NCBI GenBank assembly: GCA_028673005.1
Contig: CM054120.1
Location: 70,357,533-70,421,532, forward strand
Direction of reading: 5' to 3'
Origin: Tanypteryx hageni
Taxonomy: Eukaryota; Arthropoda; Insecta; Odonata; Petaluridae
DNA: 64,000 nucleotides
Shown here: piece after piece, positions 48,556-61,023 of the stretch
Numbering within the stretch: the first letter of the stretch is position 1
How the letters are laid out: every line of letters starts with the position of its first letter
Made by a program: the position numbers and the translations under genes
The notes under the pieces: model-generated
Told to the model about the DNA's origin: nothing
Seen by the model: the letters and a program-made list of their open reading frames with translations, nothing else
Databases searched by the model: none

Positions 48556-51500
48556 ATAATTTTTTTATTTTCCTAAATCACTTTCTGGATCATAACTGCA
48601 ATAGATGTTATTTATTTTGTACTAATTTCTGTCAAGATTGTAGTATTTTATTCTATAGTGAGCCATTTAGATTAGTACTGTATTACTAATTAAAATTTGT
48701 TTATGATTTATTAAGAAAGCTCTTAATTAAGTTTCTCTCTTTCGGCACTCAATTAGTTGTCAATCTGAAAGCAGAAGTAAGAATGTTTGTGCTCCACGAA
48801 TTACCATTGGACGACTTTAATTTAGTTTAGATGTTATAAATAAGGAATTAATTGTGGATTTAGTAAAGGTTAATTAATTGAAGTAGTTTTCTTATAATTT
48901 GAATGCATCTATTAATCTTGAACTGTAATAGTTATTTAATTATCATCAACATAGTTCGTCTGTCCGTAGACAGGTCCTTGATTTTTTTAATGGTCATACC
49001 TAGTTCTCTATAAACTCCTATTCTCAGCTGTCCTCTTCATATCTTGATAACTCTTTCCCTTTCAAATCGTCTATCAGCTGAAACCTTTTCCTACATCTTT
49101 CCCTTTTTCCATTTAGTTATCTTTCTAACACGTCTTTAATCATACTCTCATCATAATGTCCAACCCAGTTTGCCTTCCTCTTTCAAATAGTCTGTATAAT
49201 CTTTCGCTTCTCTCCTACTCTTCGTAGCACTACGTTTTTCATCCTATCTGTCCATTTAATCTTCAGCATTCTCCTCCAAGTCCACATTTCAAAGCTTTCA
49301 AAGTATTTTATGTCATTTTTCCTTAGCGTCCATGTTTCTGCCCCGTACAAAGCAATATTTCATACATAGCATTTTATGAACTTCTTGCGGATATCTTCCA
49401 TTATATTCTCCGTAAGTAGGTGTTTCTTTCTTCTGAAAGCCGCTTTTGCTTTTCCAATTCTAGTCTTGATTTCATCCGTACATTTTGCTTCTCTTGTTAT
49501 GATGCTTCTAAGGTATTTATAGTCTGAGACTTGTTCTAAAGGCTTTCCTTTCCTTCTGTCAGCATACGACACATACGCAGATATCTTGACTGTACTCTAT
49601 TGCACTTTCTGATATGATTCTAATTACCACTAAAGCATCTCTAGTTCCTGGTCCTTTTCTGAAACAGAAATGATCTTCCCCTAGCATTTCTTTTGCCTTT
49701 TTCTTCGGCCTTTTATTAAGAACCCTCGTGATGATCTTCGAAGTGTGTGACAGAAGGCTTATCGTTCTGTAGTCTTTACATTGCATTGCCTTTGGCTTCT
49801 TCTTTAGAGGGATCATTGTTACATCTAGGAAATCCCGAGGCCACTCTTCCGTGTCGTAAATCTTATTGATTATTTTTGTGGTCGCTTTTAGTCCTTCTGA
49901 TCCCATGACTTGAAGTACCTCAGCTGATATTCCATCGCTGCCCGTGGCTATCCCTTTTTTAGTTCTACTATCGCTTTTTATTCTTTACTCTCCATAATAC
50001 TTGATCCTAAGTTGTCTTCTTCAATGTTTTCCTCATCTTTCAGTTTTATTTTTGCCGATCCTGCCTGCTTGCTGTATAGTTCCTTAATGTATTCTTCCCA
50101 TACCTGTGCTATATTCTTTGTTTCTGAGATTATCTTCCTATCCGTATTCATAATTCCTTTACCACGAATTCCAGTAGACTTCTTATCTTCTAATTCCAGT
50201 GCCCTAGCGTACATCATATCGCCTAACTTCTCCATTTGTTGTATTTCCTCACATTTTTCTTTTATCCAATTTTCTCTAGCTTTATCTGATACCCTTCTCA
50301 ACTCATTGTTTATACGTCTACAGTTGGTTCTACTTTCTTCACTGTTAACGTTTTTCCATTTTCGTCTCTCATCCATTTTCTTCAGCATTTCCTTAGTAAT
50401 CCAGGGTTTTCTGATTTTCTTCTCTTGTTTTCCAATCTCTTTATCCAGGGTATCCTTGATACTGGTTTTAATTTCTTTCCATTCTATATCCACGGTCTTT
50501 GGTTTGCTTTCCAATTTCTTAGGCAATTTAATTATATATATGTATATATATGATATTCATTTTCCTGACCGACAGAAATGAGATAGCAAATACTTAAACC
50601 AATTAAATTGCTGATTCAACTAAATGCAGTCTTGTTTACTTATTTGGTTTACTCGATATTATTAAAATTATAAACATTTAAATAGCAGGTCATATTAACC
50701 AGTCATAAAGAAAATGCATTATAACCACGAATATTATTAATGGAATATCCTGTTAACACCCCACCATTCCATTTGCGCTCCTACAGCCAGATAACGGTTA
50801 TACCTCAAATTTATGCTCCTGATTTAAGCTTCTTTCTTGAACAATAAAAGCAACCGCTTTCCCCGCAATTAATGCATTCCGAGTATGTTTGTTTAGCTTT
50901 AGGAGATTCTTCGGCTCCCAGCTTAGGTTGGTTTCCTTTCCACGTTCACTTCGATCCTCCCCCTCGGCTTGGATTGCGTTGATCTTCATTCATATTATTC
51001 GTCTTCTTCATCCCAATTCCTATTTTGCTTTAGGAGATTCCCAGGGTCTTCCTCAGCCTCCCGGGTTGAGTTGATGAGGTTGGCATCTCACACTCACTCT
51101 TCAATATTGCTTGATATTTCACCATAACATCCTTAATCAGATTCATTTCAAAACACTTTTCTCTTGATCTGTGCATCGTACTGTTACACTCAAATCACGA
51201 TTAAAACACGGATTTACAAGAACCACGTAGTATATTATTCACCACCACCTATCCGTGATGGTCTAATATTAGCTTTGTTCCGATAACAGCAAATAAATTG
51301 TGGATATTCCATTATTGCTAAATTTACGAGGAAAAATTCGAAAAACAATATCTGCGGGTTAAAAATAGAAGTATATACATACAAATAAGCGGCAATAATA
51401 ATTTAATGGTATCTGTTACTTCTCTGTTGCATTAGCGGGGTTAAAATCGCAAAATGACATCGGTGGTGAATATACGTCATTTCCAAAAGTATTTCAACAA

Positions 51501-52347
51501 TTTGAGCGGCACCACTTTTGCGGCAGACAGAACTTTAACTTCATATGTACGTGAATGTTCGTTCAGTTCAGTTCAGTGACTAGGGACCAATTCCTGTCGT
51601 GACGCCACCTCAGCCTTCAAGGTTAATTATTGTATAAAATACGGTTTATTATTGCATATCGACGGGAGTTAACAAAGATTATTCCGCGTCTTGGGCCATC
51701 GTTTGAACGTACTATTATAATTCGCCATTGTTATTTAATTGTCATTCTTGCATCGTGATGATAGGGTGAGCAGACCCATGGAATTGTTGTTTTGGGCAAT
51801 TGAGGGCTTGTCTGGGGAGGGCTGAAGCAAACTCGCTGCGTAATTAGTTCTAATATTAGAAGTACGAGTAGATTTACGAATTTCTAATGGACTATTGCTT
51901 CGGTTTCATCAAATTCTCCGGTTTGATAGTATTTGCTACATAACGGAAATAGCGAAAATGACAAGGCCCAACTCTAAAACATACTCGAGATATATGCGTT
52001 TAAAAAAGTAAAAAAAAACACTTTTGCAGAGTTTCTACTTGAAACCAATTCCCGCAAATACCACGTTAAACACCGAAATAAGAAGTCGTTTTGGCTGACG
52101 GAATGCAAGAGATTGTAATGCGGTATATCTGTTTTATAATTAATTGAGTTAAATTGTTGTTACATCCATCATCATTTCGTCTCACTTCGTTATTAAGTGA
52201 ACCACATTTTCACAGTTGAGTCGTAGGTAATTTCAAGATAAACCAATTTCCGAACTAAGTGTGACTGCTCGGTTAAACATGCAGATTTCTGACTGACTTC
52301 GCAAAAGTTTTTGTGGGTACCACTAGACAGTTTAATTTCTTCGTGTG
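48556..52347 (+). repeat. Left arm (copy 1) of a large inverted duplication
   Basis: Reverse-complementary to 57034-60800, with pairing positions summing to about 109355, so the symmetry axis is near 54677. For example CATAACTGCA at 48591-48600 pairs with TGCAGTTATG at 60755-60764. The arm carries an internally deleted RTE LINE (minus strand) and about 1.8 kb of unrecognised noncoding DNA. Substitutions and a few indels separate the arms. The outer border falls in an ATTATATA stretch; the inner border is near a TTTAATTTCTTCGTG phrase. Confidence 0.9.
48940..50531 (-). pseudogene. RTE-type LINE, 5'-truncated, RT core deleted (copy 1)
   Basis: On the minus strand: LPKKLESKPKTVDIEWKEIK at the truncated 5' end, then KPWITKEMLKKMDERRKWK, then after a frame break MGSEGLKATTKIINKIYDTE and KDYRTISLLSHTSKIITRVL (RT-1/2) and DHFCFRKGPGTRDA. 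The next recognisable phrase is SDYKYLRSIITREAKCTDEI, so motif A (FVDW..AFD), motif B (RQGC) and the YADD box are missing. A GAT-containing 3' end lies near 48940. It cannot encode a polymerase. It is a different RTE subfamily from the 14.5-kb copy, judging by sequence. Confidence 0.9.
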
Positions 52348-53330
52348 CACGCAACATTTGGAAAATAAAGGGAAATGGATTATCTACGACGAAGCAATGA
52401 ACGTAAATACGTCCATTTGCTTTACGTATACACAACGTTTGTAAGGGAAAGAAATGGGTAATTTAAGACGAAGGTAATACGTGAACATACAGATTATATT
52501 ACAACTATTAGAATAAGTAATGCTTTAAGTAATAGTCGATTGTATTATTTATTGCAATTGATAAGGAAATTAATCGGTGAATAAAAAATTCGATATTTCA
52601 TAGGCGTCCCTACTGAAATTTCAGTTCGTCGAGATTACACTAAGCCATTAATATTTTATTTTATGATATGATTACATAAATCGTAAGGAACGTATCCGCC
52701 TCGCAGGTATGCAAGCATGATGTGTGCATCACTCTTCTTTACTTACTCTATACGTATTACGGGGAAAGTATTTTTTTCATGAACAAAATCAATTTCTGGA
52801 TTTCAAAGGAAATGTACGTTTTTAGTTCTCCTGAACACGTTTTCAAGATTATCTGTATGATGGATATGTGTGTTTGTGTGTATGTGATAGAAATATTATA
52901 GGTGCCCCAACTCAAAAACTATTAATCGTGTAAACGCGAAATTTCATATTTGATTTTTTTGTTAAAGAGGTAAGAGTTTCTTAGCATTTGTTAAAGATCG
53001 GTGACCCATAAATGGGTATTTACACTTATCACATCCGATTTAAAAAAAATAGATGCTTTAGACACCACCATCATCTAATATTAAAGAAATTATAAAATAT
53101 ATCTGATGTGGCCACCACATGACTTTCTCTATAACTGTAATATTTATAAATATTCCAAATAGTTTAAATGATAATAAATGTGTTAAGAAACTGCAAGAAA
53201 ACTTTAAAGGCTCCAAAAAACAGGAATAAACTCAAACCATAGCCTTCTGATGTTGGATATAGCCAGGAAGCTCCAACGATTAATAAAGTAAAAAGAAGCG
53301 TAAAATGTTTATAAGAGTCGCCGGTAGGTG
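52348..53330. other. Spacer of the inverted duplication, left part; contains repeat R1 copy b
   Basis: Noncoding. The part at 52735-53035 is an R1 copy (TTTTTCATGAACAAAATC, ACGTTTTTAGTTCTCCTGAA, TATTTGATTTTTTTG). The whole stretch recurs almost unchanged at 62836-63818. The 80-codon frame at 52193-52435 is present twice only because the DNA is duplicated; it has no domain. Confidence 0.55.
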
Positions 53331-53599
53331 GTGTAGGGCAGTGGTTCTCAACATTTTGGTGCTCGTGGCGCACTTTGGATATTCACTTATTTTCGCGGCA
53401 CACTGGAATTAGATTTGAATAAGGAACTAGGATTTAACATAAAAATACATATTTATATTATGTCGTACATGTGATGGACCAAATTAAGTTATAACATTGT
53501 ACAACAGTACAAATGATGAAGTTTTGTTACAATATCTATTTTAAAATCTTACCTAGTGTTACACTTGAGCTAGGCGTTTTCTGATAATTGCTCTGATAT

Positions 53600-55270
53600 T
53601 AAGACGTATCCGTGATAGCAGACTCATTTCATCTTCAACATAGTTTAGCCGTTCCCTTTTTCCTCATCTAATGTTTGTTTGTGTCGAGAACCCAAACTCA
53701 CACAGATGGGAAGTAGAAAACTGCATCAAAACTGCCAAAGCTTTTTCCGCAATTTCTGAATATTCTTCTCTAACAGAAATACAAAACATATGCATAGACA
53801 ATTCGGCGTAATTGATTTTCAGAGTGCTATCAGTTGAAATAGAAGCAAACTAGTGTTTTTACTCTCTCCGAAGAAGTTCGGAGAGAGTAAAAACACATAA
53901 GACATTTGTCACTGGTGTGAATGGGTTCCTTACCCAGTAGTATTTCTCTGTAGTCAAGGATGGAAAGTAAAGCTCGATATTGTGTTCAAGAGTTGCTAAA
54001 TATTACACCACGAGAGCAACAATTTCTTCCACATGGGTTTTGGAATCAGAGGAAACATTTCAAGAATATCTTTTCTAGCTCTCTTTTTCCAGATGGCTAT
54101 TTTTCTCATCAATGTTAGTAGTTTATCCGTAGAAGTTAGTATGTTTTCATCTCGTCCCTGCATGCTGGTGTTCACACTATTCAGGTACCTAATTATTTCT
54201 GCAAATATGCTAATTTGGCACACCAAAGATTACAGCTAACATATTGACAAACATCACTGTTTCCCCCTATTTCAAATCTTTTGGTTCATATACACCAGCT
54301 GTCACTCTTCGCCTTGGCAGCCATCTTATTTATGTGTGTAAAGCTAAATATTCGTACTGTGAATCCATAGCATTACAAAGCTATTTGTAGAGGTGGGTCA
54401 TTAAAGATCTTGATTTTACAAAATTAACCATTCCGAAAACTTGGTTTAATGCAGACTTCGAGTCAACACGTGATGTCTTTGCAAAAAGGGCTTCCCCGTG
54501 CAAAGACAATTGGTAGTTATGGTAGTTGGATTCTGTTGTTTTAAAAGTGAGACGAAACCTTTGACAGATCCCAACATGGATGGAGCACCGTCGGTAGTAA
54601 TTCGTGAACTTGACTTCCATGAAATTTCCGTTCTAAGTAGGAAGCCAAAGCTTCAAATATATCTTCACTTTTTATGTGTTCTGAGAGTTCTCTGAAGGAC
54701 AGAAATAGACTAATTAATTCATTTTCATGAATGAAGCAAACAAATGCTAAAAGTTGTGCTTTGCCGCTATTAGTGGTTTACTCGTCAACTTGCAAAGCGA
54801 AGTCAGGACTTTTAAACTTATTTGGAAAATTTTCCTCCACGAATTGTATCTTTAGAAAGAGAAATTTCAGCAATTTATTGTTCCGCTTCATCATTGAGCA
54901 TTATCCTAACTATTGCATGGCCCGCAGGAGAAATAAATGACTCAGCTATAGTTTGAGGCTTAATTTTTTTAGCTATGATTTCTGCTACCTGATCAGAAGC
55001 AACTTGAACTCTCTCAGACACTTGCACGTTTTTTTCGAAGTAACTCGCTTGTTTAGAATGCTGTTCCATCAACCTTTTGAAATAGTTCAAATCTTTTCCT
55101 TCAAGATTAGCATGTATTGTGGTGAAATGTAGTTTCAATTTTCTGGGAACGGCTTCGTTCGATAGATTCTCACCGCACACAACACACATTGGAATAGGAC
55201 AATCTTTATCTCCACACCAAGAAAAGCCCAGATTAAAATAACGGACCATATACTTGCGAGAAACCTTAGA
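53600..55270 (-). pseudogene. hAT transposase pseudogene (ZBED5/SCAND3 type)
   Basis: From the N-terminus: MVRYFNLGFSWCGDKDCPIP, CVVCGENLSNEAVPRKLKLH (BED-type zinc finger, with TIHANL after it) and a KIKPQTIAESFISPAGH region in an open frame 55249-54875. Then comes a broken middle with DGAPSM-like inverse sequence and VFGMVNFVKSRSLMTHLYK (54381 side), IRYLNSVNTSMQGRDENILT (54226-53996 frame), and a C-terminal part with YWVRNPF, FCISVREEYSEIAEKAL and FSTSHLCEFGFSTQTNI, the hAT dimerisation region. Frameshifts and stops separate the pieces. A perfect 44-bp hairpin interrupts the C-terminal part. Family role: cut-and-paste transposition. Confidence 0.9.
53853..53896. repeat. Perfect 20-bp hairpin within the transposase pseudogene
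   Basis: GTGTTTTTACTCTCTCCGAA (53853-53872), loop GAAG, then its exact reverse complement (53877-53896). It falls where family members have continuous coding sequence and creates stops, so it is a mutation of the element rather than an ancestral part. Confidence 0.95.
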
Positions 55271-56079
55271 AATCTTACTTAGCTTTGCCTCGCTCGAAAT
55301 GGGTTTTTCCTAAATATGTTATCCATATTTTTCACCTTTAGGTTTTCTTGTAATAAATCTGTCCATTTTTATGGGCGCACCTTTTATAATTTTAAAAAAT
55401 GATAATTGGATTAAACAACAAATATCACACAGTATTCTTCCAACGGTAATACACAAAAAACTTAATAAAAAATTATTTTATACAGAATAAATTCACGAAA
55501 CATACATTCACAAACACCAAATTGTAGTATTAGCCTGCCACGAATCTTGGCTAGTACTGAGTTGATAGAGGAATGCGCCAGAGTCGGGGACATCCAGGGA
55601 TGTGAACACAGGCGTAGCATGCTACGTCATCGTAGAGACTTAGAGATCAACGATGACCAATTGTGTGTTTATGACTCAAGCACAAGAGATTCGATCACTA
55701 TGACAATTCTAACAACGTTGCTGCCAGGCTTACTGTTTACGCGCATTCCAAAGCAGTGATACTTTTTGACTGGATTTATTTAATCTTAATATTTTGTGTT
55801 AGTTTCTTTGTTAAAACTGTGTCGGTGGAAGACGTGCAGATTTTCTCTTCGAAATCTCGCGGCACACTTGGGAAATGTTCGCGGTAAACCAGTGTGCCGC
55901 GGCACACAAGTTGAGAACCACTGGTGTAGGGGTAGCAGCTAAATAATTTATTTTTAAAAATATCCCTCCAACAATGCATTATATAGGAAAATGCTTCGAA
56001 AAAACATTGTAGAAAAATAAATTTTCTTAACTTTTATTCCAGTATGTTGTTACATTTATAAAATATTAAAAATAAACAG

Positions 56080-56700
56080 ATAAGGGACAAGAGTAAACAC
56101 ATACTTCTGTTTGACCGATATTTACCAAAAACTAATCAGCACTTTTTCCTTTAACAAAAATGTCAAATATAAAATTTCATATTGATCTGGTAAATAGTTT
56201 TTTAGTTAGAGCACCCACAAAATCCCGGTCACAGAGACAAACACAAACCCACACACAGACACACACACAGACACACCCACAAACATAATCGAGAAAATAG
56301 TCTCAACGTTTTCAAGGGACCTTAAACGTATTTTCGTTGAAATCTCGAATTCGATGTTTTTATGAAAACAATGCTTCCGCTACTTCGTATATGGAGAAAG
56401 TAAAAAACGTATAAGAGACAAGAGCAACCATCCACTTCCGGTTATCCGATTATTACAAAATATTAATCAGTTCTTTTCCCTTTAACAAAAATGTAAAATA
56501 TAAAATTTCCCGTTATAATGATCAATAGTTTTGGAGTTAGAGCACCCACAAAATTCAGGTCACAGACACCCGCAGACATCATCGAGAAATAGTCAAAACG
56601 TTCTCAGGGGACCTTAAAACATGCATTTTCGTTTAAATCTCGAACTCGATCTTTTTCATGAAAACAATACTTTATATTTCGTATATGGAGAAAGTAATAA
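56080..56700 (-). repeat. Repeat family R1, two tandem copies in reverse
   Basis: Two units, 56080-56411 and 56412-56700, both start TAAG(G/A)GACAAGAG, pass through TTTAACAAAAATGT, AGTTAGAGCACCCACAAAAT, CATCGAGAAA/ATCGAGAAAATAG and GGGACCTTAAA, and end TTCGTATATGGAGAAAGTAA. Unit 1 also has an expanded ACACACAGACACACAC run. Orientation is opposite to the R1 copies at 47.7 and 52.7 kb. Confidence 0.85.
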
Positions 56701-57033
56701 TTCGGGCGCCTTTTCTTTCGCACTAAAGAGTTCAAAGCACACTATCCTTTCACATAAAGTATAATAACGACAATAAAATCCTAGGGTTTAACAATGAAAC
56801 GTTTGGCAAGGTAACATATCAATACAAAACTTAAAATTTACCAAAAAAATATGATTTAAAAGTAAAACTTGAGCGATTTCGAAACGAAGTCAAACATTGA
56901 CGATAAGAACAAAAATTTATGTTTATTTTTCTTTAAATTAGTCCCTGTCCGAAATAGTATGTCAGTTAATTCTAATTTAATTTTGCAAAAGAAAAAAAAG
57001 CATGTAAGTGAAAAAAGTTATTGTTAAGTTCTT

Positions 57034-60000
57034 GCACGAAAAAATTAAACTATCTAGTGGTACCCACAAAAACTTTTGCGAAGTCAGTCAGAAATCTGCA
57101 TGTTTAACCGAGCAGTCACCCTTAGTTCGGAAATTGGTTTATCTTGAAATTACCTACGACTCAACTGTGAAAATGTGGTTCACTTAATAACGAAGTGAGA
57201 CGAAATGATGATGGATGTAACAACAATTTAACTCAATTAATTATAAAAAAGCAATACCGCATTACAATCTCTTGCATTCCGTCAGCCAAAACGACTTCTT
57301 ATTTCGGTGTTTAACGTGGTATTTGCGGAAATTGCTATCAAGTAGAAACTCTGCAAAAGTGTTTTTTTTTACTTTTTTAGACGCATATATTTCGACTATG
57401 TTTTAGAGTTGGGCCTTGTCATTTTTGCTATTTCCGTTATGTAACAAACACTATCAAACCGGAGAATTTGATGAAACCGAAGCAATAGTCCATTAGAAAT
57501 TCGTAAATCCACTCGTACATCTACTATTAGAACTAATTACGCCGCGAGTTTGCTTCAGCCCTCCCCAAACAGCCCCTCACATGGGCAAAAAAACCATTCC
57601 ATGGGCCTGCTCACCCTATCATCACGATGCAAGAACGACAATTAAATAACAATGGCGAATTTTAATAGTACGTTCAAACGATAGCCCAAACGCGGAATAA
57701 TCTTTGTTAACTCCGGTCGATATGCACGAATAAGTCGTATTTTATACAATAATAAACCTTGAAGGCTGAGGTGGCGTCACGACAGGAATAGGTACATAGT
57801 CACCGACAGACATAATATTCACGTATATATGAAGTTAAAATTCCTTCTGCCGCAATAGTGGTGCCGCTCAAATTGTTGAAATACTTTTGGAAATGACGTA
57901 TATTCTCCACCGATGTCATTTTGCGATTTTAACCCCGCAAATGCAAATTAAATTATTATTGCCGCTTATTTGTATGTATATACTTCTATTTTTAACCCGC
58001 AGATATTGTTTTTCGAATTTTTCCTCGTAAATTTAGCAATAATGGAATATCCACAATTTATTTGCTGTTATCGGAACAAAGCTAATATTAGACCATCACG
58101 GATAGGTGGTGGTGAATAATATACTACGTGGTTCTTGTAAATCCGTGTTTTAATCGTGATTTGAGTGTAACAGTACGATGCACAGATCAAGAGAAAAGTG
58201 TTTTGAAATGAATCCGATTAAGGATGTTATGGTGAAATATCAAGCAATATTGAAGAGTGAGTGTGAGATGCCAACCTCATCAACTCAACCCGGGAGGCTG
58301 AGGAAGACCCTGGGAATCTCCTAAAGCAAAATAGGAATTGGGATGAAGAAGACGAATAATATGAATGAAGATCAACGCAATCCAAGCCGAGGGGGAGGAT
58401 CGAAGTGAACGTGGAAAGGAAACCAACCTAAGCTGGGAGCCAATGAATCTCCTAAAGCTAAACCAACATAATTGGAATGCATAAATTGCAGGGAAAGCGG
58501 ATGCTTTTATTGTTCAAAATAGAAGTTTAAATCAGGAGCATAAGCTTAAGGTAGTACCGTTTTTTGGCGGTAGGAGCGCAAATGGAATGGTGGGGTGTTA
58601 ACAGGATATTCCATTAATAATATTCGTGGTTATAATGCATTTTCTTTATGACTGGTTAATATGACCTGCTATTTAAATGTTTATAATTTTAATAATATCG
58701 AGTAAACCAAATAAGTAAACAAGACTGCATTTAGTTGAATCAGCAATTTAATTGGTTTAAGTATTTGCTATCTCATTTCTGTCGGTCAGGAAAATGAATA
58801 TCATATATATACATATATATAACTAAATTGCCTAAGAAATTGGAAAGCAAACCAAAGACCGTGGATATAGAATGGAAAGAAATTAAAACCAGTATCAAGG
58901 ATACCCTGGATAAAGAGATTGGAAAACAAGAGAAGAAAATCAGAAAACCCTGGATTACTAAGGAAATGCTGAAGAAAATGGATGGGAGACGAAAATGGAA
59001 AAACGTTAACAGTGAAGAAAGTAGAACCAACTGTAGACGTATAAACAATGAGTTGAGAAGGGTATCAGATAAAGCTAGAGAAAATTGGATAAAAGAAAAA
59101 TGTGATGAAATACAACAAATGGAGAAGTTAGGCGATATGATGTACGCTAGGGCACTGGAATTAGAAGATAAGAAGTCTACTGGAATTCGTGGTAAAGGAA
59201 TTATGAATACGGATAGGAAGATAATCTCAGAAACAAAGAATATAGCACAGGTATGGGAAGAATACATTAAGGAACTATACAGCAAGCAGGCAGGATCGGC
59301 AAAAATAAAACTGAAAGATGAGGAAAACATTGAAGAAGACAACTTAGGATCAAGTATTATGGAGAGTAAAGAATAAAAAGCGATAGTAGAACTAAAAAAG
59401 GGATAGCCACGGGCAGCGATGGAATATCAGCTGAGGTACTTCAAGTCATGGGATCAGAAGGACTAAAAGCGACCACAAAAATAATCAATAAGATTTACGA
59501 CACGGAAGAGTGGCCTCGGGATTTCCTAGATGTAACAATGATCTCTCTAAAGAAGAAGCCAAAGGCAATGCAATGTAAAGACTACAGAACGATAAGCCTT
59601 CTGTCACACACTTCGAAGATCATCACGAGGGTTCTTAATAAAAGGCCTAAGAAAAAGGCAAAAGAAATGCTAGGGAAAGATCATTTCGGTTTCAGAAAAG
59701 GACCAGGAACTAGAGATGCTATAGGGGTAATTAGAATCATACCAGAAAGGGCAATAGAGTACAGTCAAGATATCTCCGTATGTGTCGTAGGCTGACAGAA
59801 GGAAAGGAAAGCCTTTAGAACAAGTCTCAGACTATAAATACCTTAGAAGCATCATAACAAGAGAAGCAAAATGTACGGATGAAATCAAGACTAGAATTGG
59901 AAAAGCAAAAGCGGCTTTCAGAAGAAAGAAACACCTACTTACGGAGAATATAATGGAAGATATCCGCAAGAAGTTCATAAAATGCTATGTATGAAATATT

Positions 60001-60800
60001 GCTTTGTACGGGGCAGAAACATGGACGCTAAGGAAAAATGACATAAAATACTTTGAAAGCTTTGAAATGTGGACTTGGAGGAGAATGCTGAAGATTAAAT
60101 GGACAGATAGGATGAAAAACGTAGTGCTACGAAGAGTAGGAGAGAAGCGAAAGATTATACAGACTATTTGAAAGAGGAAGGCAAACTGGGTTGGACATTA
60201 TGAGGAGAGTATGATTAAAGACGTGTTAGAAAGATAACTAAATGGAAAAAGGGAAAGATGTAGGAAAAGGTTTCAGCTGATAGACGATTTGAAAGGGAAA
60301 GAGTTATCAAGATATGAAGAGGACAGCTGAGAATAGGAGTTTATAGAGAACTAGGTATGACCATTAAAAAAAATCAAGGACCTGTCTACGGACAGACGAA
60401 CTATGTTGATGATAATTAAATAACTATTACAGTTCAAGATTAATAGATGCATTCAAATTATAAGAAAACTACTTCAATTAATTAACCTTTACTAAATCCA
60501 CAATTAATTCCTTATTTATAACATCTAAACTAAATTAAAGTCGTCCAATGGTAATTCGTGGAGCACAAACATTCTTACTTCTGCTTTCAGATTGACAACT
60601 AATTGAGTGCCGAAAGAGAGAAACTTAATTAAGAGCTTTCTTAATAAATCATAAACAAATTTCAATTAGTAATACAGTACTAATCTAAATGGCTCACTAT
60701 AGAATAAAATACTACAATCTTGACAGAAATTGGTACAAAATAAATAACATCTATTGCAGTTATGATCCAGAAAGTGATTTAGGAAAATAAAAAAATTATA
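57034..60800 (-). repeat. Right arm (copy 2) of the inverted duplication
   Basis: Reverse complement of 48556-52347. It differs from copy 1 by scattered substitutions and local rearrangements, for example at 57785-57850 and 57930-57960 where short stretches do not align. It carries the same internally deleted LINE, now on the plus strand. Its outer edge at 60800 is directly fused, in an AT-rich ATTATATATATG stretch, to the third copy. Confidence 0.9.
58823..60415 (+). pseudogene. RTE-type LINE, RT core deleted (copy 2)
   Basis: The same product as the 48940-50531 copy, with a few changes (DGRRKWK for DERRKWK, KCDEIQ for KCEEIQ, DHFGFRKGPG for DHFCFRKGPG). Frames 58828-59376 and 59448-59795 are open; a break lies between them. 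The jump from the EYSQDI phrase to the KPLEQVSDYKYLRS-type phrase occurs at the same place as in copy 1, so the RT-core deletion predates the duplication. The 3' end has GTTGATGATAATT. Confidence 0.9.
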
Positions 60801-60801
60801 T

Positions 60802-61023
60802 ATATGCTTCTAAGGTATTTATAGTCTGAGACTTGTTCTAAAGGCTTTCCTTTCCTTCTGTCAGTCTACGGCACATACGGAGATATCTTGACAGTACTCT
60901 ATTTTTCTGATTTTCTTCTCTTGTTTTCCAATCTCTTTATCCAGGGTATCCTTGATACTGGTTTTAATTTCTTTCCATTCTATATCCACGGTCTTTGGTT
61001 TGCTTTCCAAATTTCTTAGGCAA
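60802..61023 (-). pseudogene. LINE fragment in copy 3, further deleted
   Basis: 60802-60904 corresponds to 49503-49605 and is fused to 60905-61023, which corresponds to about 50406-50525. About 800 bp that copies 1 and 2 retain are therefore missing. No coding potential remains. Confidence 0.85.

Larger units (their letters stand above)
53331..55931 (-). mobile_element. ZBED5/SCAND3-like hAT transposon with perfect 8-bp target duplication
   Basis: The element is 53339-55923 (2585 bp). The left end CAGTGGTTCTCAACATTTTG and the reverse complement of the right end CAGTGGTTCTCAACTTGTGT share their first 14 bases. GTGTAGGG flanks it exactly on both sides (53331-53338, 55924-55931). This is the classic structure of this hAT group, often called Charlie-like. 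The subterminal GGCGCAC / GCGGCACAC words are also typical. The transposase on the minus strand is disabled. A second copy of the left end with the same flank appears at 63827, inside the direct duplication. Confidence 0.95.

Noticed and set aside
52193..52435. 80-codon frame repeated exactly at 62681-62923
   Set aside because: The repetition follows from the segmental duplication; the inverted copy lacks the second half, and no domain is visible.
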